From assembly GCF_047511655.1 (NCBI RefSeq), contig NC_133390.1:130873583-130937582 (forward strand): a stretch of 64,000 bases of DNA. Reading direction: 5' to 3'. The position numbers and the translations under genes were made by a program. This stretch comes from Castor canadensis. Its lineage: Eukaryota; Chordata; Mammalia; Rodentia; Castoridae. This document shows, piece by piece, positions 13,385-24,252 of the stretch. Positions within the stretch are counted from its first letter, which is position 1. Each line of letters starts with the position of its first letter. A model generated the notes under the pieces. That model was given only the letters and a program-made list of their open reading frames with translations, was not told the DNA's origin and did no database searches.

Positions 13385-13559
13385 AAAAGAAAGAGAGGGA
13401 GGGAGAAAGGAAAGAAGGAAGGGAGGAAGGGAGGGAGAGAGGGAAGGAAGGAAGGAAGAAAGGAGGGAAGGAAGGAAGGAAGGAAGGAAAGAAGGAAGGA
13501 AGGAAGGAAGGAAGGAAGGAAGGAAGGAAGGAAGGAAGGAAGGAAGGAAGGAAGGAAGA
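13385..13559. repeat. GGAA/GAAG microsatellite
   Basis: About 175 bp of purine-only sequence grading from mixed GAGGG/GAAAG repeats into a pure (GGAA)n run at about 13480-13557. It probably grew from the A-rich tail of the adjacent SINE. The Gly/Lys/Glu-rich open frame across it (13312-13593) is repeat-derived, not a gene. Confidence 0.95.
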
Positions 13560-15376
13560 GTCAGAGCAATTAAGTGACTTACCCAAGGAGTAATGGAGCC
13601 AGCACTTCCCTTGATCTCTCTAACTCAGAGAAAGGGTGGTCAACAAGGCCTTGACTTCTAGGTTGGACCCTGACCGTGGTTATGAAGAAGTTGATTTGCA
13701 ACTCATAAATACGTAATTTATCATCCACTTAACACAAGCTAATTGCCTCGTCACCTAATCAACTTTGAGTAAGCTGACAGAGGCAGATCTGCAAGGCTGA
13801 GAATCAGGTATAGAATGGAATAATGATTGACTTGAGCACTGGGGTTGAAACCAGAACTTGAAAGCCTCCAGTGACTCACTTGTCTCCACAACATCCAAAT
13901 AAAAGGGACAGGCTGAGCTAATGCTAGATGAGGCAGAAGCTCTGGCTCCTTCAACTTCTCTCTTTCACTCCCAGCTATTGGGCCAAATGCATTTGCTGAG
14001 CACTTAATGGCTTGCTGGCTGCTAGACAGACTTCTGGGATTTGAAGTTGCAATGAACTTATCCATCCCTTCAAGGGCTTCAAGCCAAGATCAGTAGCAAA
14101 AAGAGGTGATCAATACCAGGAGGTCAGAGGGAGAGGTTTGCCCAAGGTTCAGCTGCTTGGTGGTAGCAGAACCTCCATTCAACTGAGACACAAGGGTAGG
14201 GTTTAGACAAACAAAAACTGAAGAACACTACCCAGAGAACAGCAGACATGTTCAAGATGGGTGTGGCTAGGAGATGGGGTGGGAGTGAAAAATAGTGGAA
14301 AAAAAGGATCTAGAGGATGGTAAATGAAAGATGCGTTTAGATGTGAGTACCAGGATAAAGGCAATGCAAAGCCATTGAGATTTTTCTGACCGACTTAGAG
14401 AAGTCTCATATATACCATGTTAGATTATATTTTGAGGACCAGTTTTTTTTCACACCTGCATTTATCCATACCCTCTCCATGGACTTTGCAATTTATCCCC
14501 ATGGAGGCACAAGAGGAATGTACTTCTCCCACCTTGGCTTTAGGAAAAGCTATAAAACTTGGTCTGGCCAATGGGATCTGAGCTTAAAGCTAGAGCTTGA
14601 AATATGGTTTTGCAAAAGAGCCTTCTGACTTGTGCCGCTACTGTTGCCATGACAAAGATGTGCCCACATAGGTTGCTGGTTTAGGGAGGATGCAGACACT
14701 GCCCAAGAGACCCACAGTCTTGCAGTGAGAAATGGAGCTCCCTTAGCATTGCAGCCAAGGCAGGACCACTCATCCACACCTGCTTAGTCCAGTCAACCTC
14801 TGGTCAAGTCATGACCCATGAGCAAGCCCCACAAAGATCAATTGGCATCAAGTCGGCCTGTAGATAGATGTGTGAGCTAAATGAGTGCTTTTGTTGTATG
14901 CCACTGAGATTTTTTGTGGCTGCTTGTCACACAGTAATTGTTAACTGGAATATTCATTATACATTTCTCCAAAAAAAACAAAATCATGAAATACCTTGAA
15001 AGGATGCTAGCCACTTCAAGATCAGCCTTGGACACTTGCAGGGTTATGACTGGGGACAATTCTCTCTTCTTCTGGTGGAAGGAGAGGCAGCAGAGTGCTA
15101 AGAACAGCTGCAGGAGGCACGTTTCTGAGGAAAACAATGTGCTCGTGCCCCTCCATGTCTTTGGCATGGCCTACTTCCCCCAACCTTCTAGAAGAAGTGA
15201 AAATTTCCCCTAGAAATTAGAAGCACTCTAGAAAATTCTGGGAATCTTTCAGTCAATCCTGTAGAGTGGACAAGCAAACTTCCCTATAAAAGTAAATACC
15301 CCAAGTCCCAAAATTTTGATAGCTTATACACACACAATTTCCAAATCTAAATATTCCTGAGGTTTTTCAGTGTTAG
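13560..15376. other. Unassigned DNA, possible ancient repeat at 14390-14960
   Basis: No gene is seen. The part about 14390-14960 ends with 'GCCACTGAGATTTTTTGTGG' and 'CACAGTAATTGTTAACTGGA', which has the style of an ancient mammalian interspersed repeat end; the family is not assigned. The rest shows nothing I can name. Confidence 0.4.
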
Positions 15377-15514
15377 GAATTTAAAACATCACCCACAGAG
15401 TGGGAGAAAATATTTGCCAGCTACACATCAGACAAAAGACTGATAACCAGAATATGCAGGGAACTCAAAAAACTAAACTCTGTCAAAATTAATGAACCAA
15501 TAAAGAAATGGGCA

Positions 15515-15975
15515 GCCCTTAACGCAGAGAAACTAAAGCAGATACCTTAAAAGCAACTGAGGCCAATAGGAAAAGTGGACCAGGAACTAGAGAAAAGGTT
15601 AGATCAAAAAGAATTAACCTAGAAGGTAACACACATGCACAGGAAATTAATGTGAATCAACTCCCTATTTGGCTATCCTTATCTCAACTAGCAAAAACCC
15701 TTGTTCTTTCCTATTATTGCTTATACTCTCTCTTCAACAAAATTAGAGATAAGGGCAAAATAGTTTCTGCTGGGTATTGATGGGATGGGGGGAGAGGGAG
15801 GGGGTGGAGTGGGTGGTAAGGGAGGGGGTGGGGGCAGGGGGGAGAAATGACCCAAGCCTTGTATGCACATATGAATAATAAAACAATAAAAAAGGAGCAT
15901 CTAAAAAATAAAATAAAATAAAACTGAGTTATCTAGAAAAAAAATTAATAAAGCAATTGTGACAGGCAAAAAAAA
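15515..15975 (+). mobile_element. 5'-truncated L1 tail with short 3' transduction
   Basis: Consists of only the last part of the L1 3' UTR, beginning 'GCCCTTAACGCAGAGAAAC', with the G-rich tract (15779-15843) and a first A-rich tail at 15868-15892. About 75 bp of non-L1 sequence follows (15893-15968), then a second A run. The 13-mer AAAGAAATGGGCA flanks it at 15502-15514 and 15976-15988. This pattern fits read-through of the source L1 poly(A) site. Confidence 0.8.
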
Positions 15976-16091
15976 AAAGAAATGGGCAACTGAGCTTTCT
16001 CAAAAGAAGAAATTCAAATGGCCAAAAAACACATGAAAAAATGCTCACCATCTCAAGCCATAAAGAAAATGCAAATCAAAACCACACTAAG

Positions 16092-17729
16092 AGGATTCCA
16101 AGATGGTGGCTAGAGGGATGAAGCGGAAAGCGAGCCTCCTATAGTGAAATCTTGGAGAGACGCTGGAGACACACTTTGCAGGCATAATCACTGAGAAAAG
16201 GCATAACTTTGGCCCCTCCACACCTCCAGCCGGTGCAGAGAATCTCCACTTCACTTTAAACGGAGAAACAAGGAGGGCCCCGGGGCCGCCAGTCGCCGGC
16301 ACCCAGACAGCTTGGGAAGACGCAGACCAGGTGAGCTTCACAATACTGCGGTACTCCCACAGACAAGCCTGGGCCAGAGCAGCATAGCCCCCTGGACAGA
16401 CTGACCTCCATCCGAGGAAAAAAGAGAAACCAAGTAATAAGCAATAAAAGCAATAAGACACACTGGAAAGAGGATAGGGCGCCCTGAGCGCTGAAGATTG
16501 GGGGAAGGGAACCCTTTCTGGGACTAAATAAACAAGCCGGCGGCCGGAGAGCCTCTGGAGGGAGCAGGGGCGGGGCGCGCACCCAGCAACCAGGAGCAGG
16601 AAAGCTTGTAAGAGTGGCAGAGGGAGGAAAACTCCACAGGAGAGGGGGGAAGACCCACTTCCCACGTGAACTGTAAACAAACATGGCGGCTGGCAGGAGC
16701 AGCAGCACCACCCAGTAAGTAGGAGCAGGAAAGCTTGTGAAAGCGGAGGTGGGAGGAGAACTGCACAGGAGAGGGGGGAAGACCACCTCCCACATGAACT
16801 GTAAATAAACACACAGGCATGACAACACGGGTGCAGTGTCACCTTTCCCAGTGCTTGGAAAGGGGAAAGCCTGTACCAGAGGCTCCCGCACAGAGGAACT
16901 ATGAACAAACAAAGCCTGCAGGGCCAGGTGAGTGTTAAGCTCACCCCAGAGATCTGCTTAAACAACGCCTCCAGCAACAGCAGGCTGACAGCAGCGGGCA
17001 GGCAAGCCACAGCTGCAGATACCATTCTCAGAACTGTCTCCAGACTCTTTTTTTCTTTCTCTGCCTACCTTTGATGAGAAAACAACTGAATTACACCTGC
17101 AAGCAGAAAAACTTTCTAAAACTGTATTGCATTTGAACTTGGGACACTAGGTGGGGTTTTTTTGTTGTTTTTGTTTTTGTTTTGTGTGTGTGTGTGTGTA
17201 TATAGTTTTGTTCTACTTTATGCATCCCCTTTGATGAGACAACTACAGAACAACATCTGAGGCACCATCTCCAGGATTGGAGACTGAGACGGACACCCAA
17301 ATGATTAAGACAGAAACTTCATTGCATTTGAACTTGGAGGGTTTTTTGGTTTTTTTTTTATTTTCTATTTTCCATTTTATTTTATTTCATTTTTAATATA
17401 TAGATATTTCTTTCATTTACTTTTTTTTACTCCTATCTTAATTTTTTTTTTATTTTTGATATTCATTCCTGTCTCTGTCCCTCTACTGTCTGTTCAGCTT
17501 ACTGTCAATTAGTACACTAACACTCCCTGTCTATACCTTTGAAACTTTCTTGTCTGAAACCTTGTTCTGCTTTCTCCCTCTTGTCTGTGTATTTGTTTTC
17601 CCCTTTTCTTTAACTTCTTGCTTTCCATCTCAGCTCACTCTTCCATTCTAAATATTACCATTGTTATTATTACAAGCTAGAAAATACTTAATTGCACACA
17701 GTACAGGGACAGTAACAACACCAAAGACA
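16092..17729 (+). promoter_or_regulatory. L1 5' UTR/internal promoter with 130-bp tandem units
   Basis: GC-rich first kilobase, then T-rich. Two tandem units with a 130-bp period start at about 16581 and 16711, each opening 'CACCCAG..AGGAGCAGGAAAGCTTGT' style and running through 'AGGAGAGGGGGGAAGA' to 'TGAACTGTAAA.AAACA'. A third, more divergent unit starts near 16850. YY1-like ATGG cores occur at 16099-16107 and near 16682 ('ACATGGCGGCTGG'). Tandem promoter units are known from mouse L1 families; promoter activity here is inferred. Confidence 0.75.
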
Positions 17730-18932
17730 ATGACAGGAAGACAGAAAAAAACAGGGAAACCATTTCCCCACAGCAAAAAATTAGTACAGGAACCAGAGGA
17801 GAATGAAGAAAACAGAAACTCAGATCCAGACTCGAACAAAATGAAGATAAACTATGCCAAAACACCCAATGAAGCCCACAATAATAATTTAAAAGAAGAC
17901 ATAATACAAGTACTCAATGAGAATTTTATAGAGATAATACTGTATAGAGTCAAACAAAATGTACAGGAGACACTCAAGAAATTCCAAGACAACAAAAATA
18001 GATAATTTGAAAAAGCAAAACAAGAAATAAAGGAAACCATACAAGCACTGTATAAACACCAAAGTGAAAGAGAGAACACGATGAATAAATGGATAAATGA
18101 ACTCAGGACAAAAATAGACAACATTAAAGAGGAAAACAGCCAGGATATGGAAAACCTCAGAAAAAAGAACGAAACAGAACTGCAAAACAAAACGGAAGGC
18201 CAATCCAGCAGAATAGAACAAACAGAAGACAGAATCTCAGAACTTGAAGATGAAATGGTAATTAAAAGAAAAGCTCAAGAACTATTAATTAAACAACTCA
18301 AGACCTGTGAAAAGAAAATGCAAGAACTCACTGACTCCATCAAAAGACCAAACTTGAGAATCATGGGCATCAAAGAAGGAGAAGAGATGCAAGTGAAGGG
18401 AATGCGTAATATATTCAACAAAATAATAACGGAAAATTTCCCAAATCTAGAGAAAGATATTCCCATACAGATGCAAGAGGCCTCCAGGACACCAAACAGA
18501 CCAGATCAAAATAGAACTACTCCACGACATATCATCATTAAAACAACAAGTTCAGAAACTAAGGAAAGAATATTGAAGGCTGCAAGAGAGAAAAAACAAG
18601 TAACATACAAAGGTAAACCCATCAAATTCACAGCAGACTTCTCAACAGAAACATTAAAAGCAAGAAGAGCGTGGGGTGAGATCTTCCGGGCACTGAATGA
18701 AAATAACTTCAACCCCAGGATACTCTACCCAGCAAAGCTATCATTCAAAATAGATGGAGCAATAAAAGTCTTCCATGATAAGCAGAAACTAAAACAATAT
18801 GTGACCACAAAGCCACCACTACAAAGGATTCTTCAAGGGATTCTGCACACAGAAAGTGAAACCCAACTTAACCATGAAAAGGCAGGCAGCACCAAACCAC
18901 AGGAAAAGAAAAAGCAAGACAGTAGAGAGTAA
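17730..18932 (+). pseudogene. L1 copy 2 ORF1, open except for one stop
   Basis: Encodes L1 ORF1p, which binds L1 RNA as a coiled-coil trimer in the cytoplasmic L1 RNP. The frame is 400 codons plus stop, a little longer than typical mammalian ORF1p. The start is set at the ATG of 'MTGRQKKTGKPFPH', 50 bases or more after the last T-rich 5' UTR tract. A single in-frame TAG at 18003-18005 (codon 92) interrupts it; the frame is otherwise continuous. Residues about 95-190 are rich in heptad-like Glu/Lys/Leu/Ile (coiled coil). The RRM follows ('PNLRIMGIKEGEE') and the C-terminal domain has 'NNFNPRILYPAKLSFKIDG'. The 50-bp gap to ORF2 is the usual L1 spacing. Confidence 0.88.
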
Positions 18933-18982
18933 CCTCAACTTAGGTACACACAATCAAACCTTCAAACAACTAAGACAACTAA

Positions 18983-21900
18983 ATGACAGGAATCACCACA
19001 TACCTATCAGTACTAACAATTAATGTTAACGGACTTAATTCACCCATCAAAAGGCACCGCTTGATGAAATGAATTAAAAAGGAAGATCCAACAGTTTGTT
19101 GCTTACAGGAGACCCATCTCACTGACAGAAATAAGCATAGGCTTAGGATGAAAGGTGGGAAGAAGATTTACCAAGCCGATGGCCCCAAAAACAGGCAGGA
19201 GTAGCAATACTTATCTCTGACAAAGTAGACTTCAAACCTACATTGATCAAATGAGATAAAGAAGGACATTCCATACTAATAAAAGGGGAAATAGACCAAA
19301 AGGAAATAATAATCATCAATCTGTACGCACCCAATGTCAATGCACCCAATTTCATCAAACATACCCTGAAAGACCTAAAAGCATATATAAATGCCAACAC
19401 AGTGGTTGTGGGAGACTTTAACACCCCATTATCATCAATAGATAGGTCATCCAAACAAAAAATCAATAAAGAAATCCAAGATCTAAAACATGCAATAGAT
19501 CAAGTGGACCTAGTAAATGTCTACAGAACATTTCATCCAACCTCTACACAATATACATTCTTCTCAGCAGCCCATGGAACCTTCTCCAAAATAGATCATA
19601 TCCTAGGGCACAAAGTAAGTCTCAGCAAATATAAGAAAATAGAAATTATACCATGCATACTGTCTGATCACAATGCAGTTAAAGTAGAACTCAACAACAA
19701 AAGTAAAGACAAAAAACATGCAAACAGCTGGAAACTAAATAACTCATTACTTAATGAAGAATGGATCATCAATGCAATAAAAGAGGAAATTAAAAAGTTC
19801 CTGGAAGTCAATGAAAATGAAAACACAACCTACTGGAACCTATGGGACATAGCTAAGGCAGTCCTGAGAGGAAAGTTTATAGCCATGAGTGCATATATTA
19901 AAAAGACTGAAAGATCCCAAATCAATGACCTAATGATACATCTCAAACGCCTAGAAAAACAAGAACAAGCAAATCCCAAAACAAATAGAAGGAGCGAAAT
20001 AATAAAAATAAGAGCTGAAATCAATGAAATAGAAACCAAAAAAACCATACAAAGAATTAATGAAACAAAAAGTTGGTTCTTTGAAAAAATAAACAAGATC
20101 AATAGACCCCTGGCAAACCTGACTAAAATGAGGAGAGAAAAAACCCAAACTAGTAGAATCAGGAATGCAAAAGGGGAGATAACAACAAACACCATGGAAG
20201 TCCAGGAAATCATCAGAGACTACTTTGAGAACCTATATTCAAATAAATTCAAAAACCATAAAGAAATGGACAGATTTCTAGACACATCTGATCATCCAAA
20301 ACTGAACCAAGAGGAAATTAATCACCTGAATAAATATATAACACAAAATGAAATTGAAGCAGACATCAAGAGTCTCCCAAAAAAGAAAAGTCCAGGACCT
20401 GATGGATTCTCTGCTGAATTCTATCAGACCTTTAAAGAAGAACTGATACCAACCCTCCTTAAACTGTTCCATGAAATAGAAAGGGAAGGAAAACTGCAAA
20501 ACACATTTTATGAAGCCAGTATTACACTTATCCCAAAACCAGGCAAAGACACCTCCAAAAAGGGGAACTATAGGCCAATCTCCTTAATGAACATTGACGC
20601 AAAAATCCTCAATAAAATAATGGCAAACCAAATTCAACAACACATCAAAAAGATTATTCACCACGACCAAGTAGGCTTCATCCCAGGGATGCAGGGGTGG
20701 CTCAACATATGAAAATCAATAAATGTAATAAACCACATTAACAGAAGCAAAGACAAAAACCACTTGATCATCTCAATAGATGCAGAAAAAGCCTTTGATA
20801 AGATCCAACATCATTTCATGATAAAAGCTCTAAGAAAACTAGGAATAGAAGGAAAGTTCCTCAACATTATAAAAGCTATATATGACAAACCTATAGCCAG
20901 CATTATACTTAATGGAGAAAAACTGAAACCATTCCCTCTAAAATCAGGAACCAGACAAGGATGCCCACTATCTCCACTCCTATTCAACATAGTACTGGAA
21001 TTCTTAGCCAGAGCAATTAGGCAAGAAGAAGGAATAAAAGGAATACAAATAGGTAAAGAAACTGTCAAAATATCCATATTTGCAGATGACATGATCCTAT
21101 ACCTTAAAGACCCAAAAAGCTCTACTCAGAAGCTTCTAGACATCATCAATAGCTATAGCAAGGTAGCAGGATATAAAATCAACATAGAAAAATCATTAGC
21201 ATTTCTATACACTAACAATAAGCAAACGGAAAAAGAATATATGAAAACATTTCCATTTACAATAGCCTCAAAAAAAAATCAAATACCTAGGTGTAAACCT
21301 AACAAAAGATGTGAAAGACCTCTACAAGGAAAACTATACACTTCTGAAGAAAGAGATTGAGGAAGACTATAGAAAGTGGAGAGATCTCCCATGCTCATGG
21401 ATTGGTAGAATCAACATAGTAAAAATGTCGATTCTCCCAAAAGTAATCTACATGTTTAATGCAATTCCCATCAAAATTCCAATGACATTCATTAAAGAGA
21501 TTGAAAAATCTACTGTTAAATTTATATGGAAACACAAGAGGCCACGAATAGCCAAGGCAATACTCAGTCAAAAGAACAATGCAGGAGGTATCACGATACC
21601 CGACTTCAAACTATATTACAAAGCAATAACAATAAAAACAGCATGGTACTGGCACAAAAACAGACATGAAGACCAATGGAACAGAATAGAGGACCCAGAT
21701 ATGAAGCCGCAGAACTATTACCAACTTGGTTTTGACAAAGGAGCTAAAAATATGCAATGGAGAAATAGCAGCCTCTTCAACAAAAACTGCTGGGAAAACT
21801 GGTTAGCAGTCTGCAAAAAACTGAAACTAGATCCATGTATATCACCCTATACCAAGATTAACTCAAAATGGATCAAGGATCTTAATATCAGACCCCAAAC

Positions 21901-22803
21901 TCTTAAGTTGACACAAGAAAGAGTAGGAAATACTCTGGAGTTAGTAGGTATAGGTAAGAACTTTCTCAACAAATCCCCAGCAGCACAGCAACTAAGAGAT
22001 AGCATAGTTAAATGGGATCTCATAAAGCTAAAAAGCTTCTGTTCATCAAAAGAAATGGTCTCTAAACTGAAGAGAACACCCACAGAATGGGAGAAAATAT
22101 TTGCCAACTATACATAAGACAAAGGACTGATAACCAGAATATATAGGGAACTTAAAAAACTAAATTCTCCCAAAACTAATGAACCAATAAAGAAATAGGC
22201 AAGTGAACTAAACAGAACTTTCTCAAAAGAAATTCAAATGACCAAAAAAACACATGAAAAAATGCTCACCATCTCTAGCAATAAAGGAAATGCAAATTAA
22301 AACCACACTAAGATTCCACCTCACCCCTGTTAGAATAGCCATCATCAGCAACACCACCAATACAGGTGTTGGCGAGGATGTTGGGAAAAAGGAACCCTCT
22401 TACACTGTTGGGAATGTAAACTAGTACAACCACTCTGGAAAAAAATTTGGAAGCTACTTAAAAGCTGGACATTGATCTACCATTTGATCCAGCAATACCA
22501 CTCTTGGGGATATACTCAAAAGACTGTGACACAGGTTACTCCAGAGGCACCTTCACACCCATGTTTATTGCGGCACTATTCACAATAGCCAAGTTATGGA
22601 AACAGCCAAGATGCCCTACCACTGACAAATGGATTAAGAAAATGTGGTATCTATACACAATGGAATTTTATGCAGCCATGAAGAAGAACGAAATGTTATC
22701 ATTCGCTGATAAATGGATGGAATTGGAGAACATCATTCTGAGTGAGGCTAGCCTGGCTCAAAAGACCAAAAATCGTATGTTCTCCCTCATATGTGGACAT
22801 TAG
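18983..22803 (+). pseudogene. L1 copy 2 ORF2 (endonuclease/reverse transcriptase), disrupted
   Basis: L1 ORF2p relic of full length. Endonuclease: 'LQETHLTD' near 19104, '[13 protein letters not shown]' near 19408 and '[11 protein letters not shown]' near 19661. RT: '[15 protein letters not shown]' near 20389, '[20 protein letters not shown]' near 20944 and an intact 'FADDMILYL' catalytic box near 21079. The C-terminal region ends 'MFSLICGH'. Lesions seen: TGA 19070-19072, a one-base loss near 19180, TGA 19252-19254, TGA 20710-20712, an extra A in an A-run near 21270, a TAA near 22115, TAG in a tryptophan position near 22196, and further damage in the cysteine-rich end. The longest surviving frame is 19402-20712. 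Confidence 0.92.
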
Positions 22804-23642
22804 ATCAAGGGCAAACACAACAAGGGGATTGGACTATGAGCACATGATAAAAGCAAGAGCACACAAGGGAGGGGTGAGGATAGGTAAGACACCTAAAAAA
22901 CTAGCTAGCATTTGTTGCCCTTAATGCAGAGAAACTAAAGCAGATACCTTAAAGCAACTGAGGCCAATAGGAAAAGGGGACCAGGAACTAGAGAAAAGGT
23001 TAGATTAAAAAGAATTAACCTAGAAGGTAACACCCACACACAGGAAATCAATGTGAGTCAATGCCCTGTATAGCTATCCTTATCTCAACCAGCAAAACCC
23101 CTTGTTCCTTCCTATTATTGCTTATACTCTCTCTACAACAAAATTAGAGATAAGGACAAAATAGTTTCTGCTGGGTATTGAGGGGGGGAGCGGGAGGGGG
23201 TGGAGTGGGTGGTAAGGGAGGGGGTGGGGGCAGGGGGGAGAAATAAACCAAGCCTTGTATGCACATATGAATAATAAAAGAAAAATGAAAAAAAAAATTT
23301 ACGAGAGAAAAAAAAAAAGAAAGAAATGGGCAAGTGAACTAAACAGAACTAAATCAACTTAGAATATAACACATATGTACATGGAAGCAATGCTAGGAAT
23401 CTCCCTGTATAGCTATCCTTATCTCAACTAGCAAAAACACTTTGTCCTTCTTATTATTGTTTATACTCTCTTCAACAAAATTAGAGATAAGGGCAAAACA
23501 GTTTCTGCCTGGAAGCGAGGGGGTTGTGGGGGAGAGGGAAGGGCAGGAGGAAAGGGAGGAGACGTGGGAAAGGGGGGAGAAATGACCCAAACATTGTATG
23601 CACATATGAAGAAAAGATATTAAAAAAAAGAATTTAAAACAT

Positions 23643-24194
23643 GTTTTCATCATAAAAAGGGAAATTTCTTTTTATGAACTGAAACATAATTTCTTTTTGT
23701 AATATAAACAAACGGGAGTTTTCACCATATGAAAACACAATAGGATCATAATCAATGGAGTGTCTTAGGGATATTCAGCACATTTTAGTTTTCTAGATTT
23801 TAAATGTTGGCTGACCCTCTACTTTAAAAGGTTAAAATGATATAAGCCTTACAACTGTCAGCAACTCTGTTATTAGGAACAAAATTGTACAATTTGAACA
23901 TTTCATTCCCAAGACCTTATCACTTCTTTGTGACAGACAGCTCTAGGCTGGCTTGAGCAAAGCAGCCCTCAGTACTTTTTGTCCCTAATACAGAAATTAG
24001 GGCTGTTAGCTTGGGAGAGGCAGTGGCAGTGGGAGAGGGAGAGAAAGAGAGAGAGAGTATGTCCCCAAGACTGACATTCAAATCCTATCCAACTTTCTCT
24101 CTGGGATTGGGCAGAAGTGAACCCAGGGGTCTTTGTAGCCCTCAGTGGTGGCCACAGTCTCACAGATGGCTCCAGGGTCCCAGCCTCCCCAGCC

Positions 24195-24195
<1 letters not shown>
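23643..24195. other. Unassigned DNA
   Basis: I see no gene or repeat of recognisable family. It begins directly after the downstream target-site duplication of the L1 stack. Confidence 0.4.

Positions 24196-24252
<57 letters not shown>
24196..24252. repeat. (CA)n microsatellite
   Basis: About 28 uninterrupted CA dinucleotides. Overlapping open frames in which it reads as poly(Thr-His) or poly(Cys-Val) are artefacts. Confidence 0.97.

Larger units (their letters stand above)
16092..23319 (+). mobile_element. Full-length L1 retrotransposon (copy 2)
   Basis: A 7.2-kb L1 containing all parts: 5' UTR 16092-17729, ORF1 17730-18932, ORF2 18983-22803, 3' UTR with a G-rich tract (23182-23241), and an A-rich tail at 23273-23319 interrupted by 'TTTACGAGAG'. 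The 5' end begins 'GGATTCCAAGATGGTGGC', which contains a YY1-like CAAGATGG core as at the start of other mammalian L1 promoters. ORF1 has one stop and ORF2 has several lesions, so it is recent but inactive. No clean target-site duplication of its own was found. Confidence 0.93.
15377..23642 (+). mobile_element. Nested L1 stack bounded by a 13-bp target-site duplication
   Basis: The whole block is flanked by GAATTTAAAACAT at 15377-15389 and 23630-23642, the duplication of the outermost L1. Pieces attributable to that outer L1 are 15390-15514, probably 15989-16091, and 23333-23629 (3' UTR and tail). Inside it lie a short L1 tail insertion (15515-15975) and a full-length L1 (16092-23319). The outer L1 skips from ORF2 to its 3' UTR near 23350, so it carries an internal deletion. 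The junctions around 16091 and 23320 do not form a simple target-site pair. Confidence 0.8.

Noticed and set aside
13312..13593. Gly/Lys/Glu-rich protein frame and its Pro/Ser/Phe-rich antisense frame
   Set aside because: Both are translations of the GGAA microsatellite and adjacent SINE.
16087..17025. 312-codon minus-strand frame as a host gene
   Set aside because: It lies wholly in the L1 5' UTR, contains the tandem promoter units and has no domain; kept only as a low-interest antisense observation.
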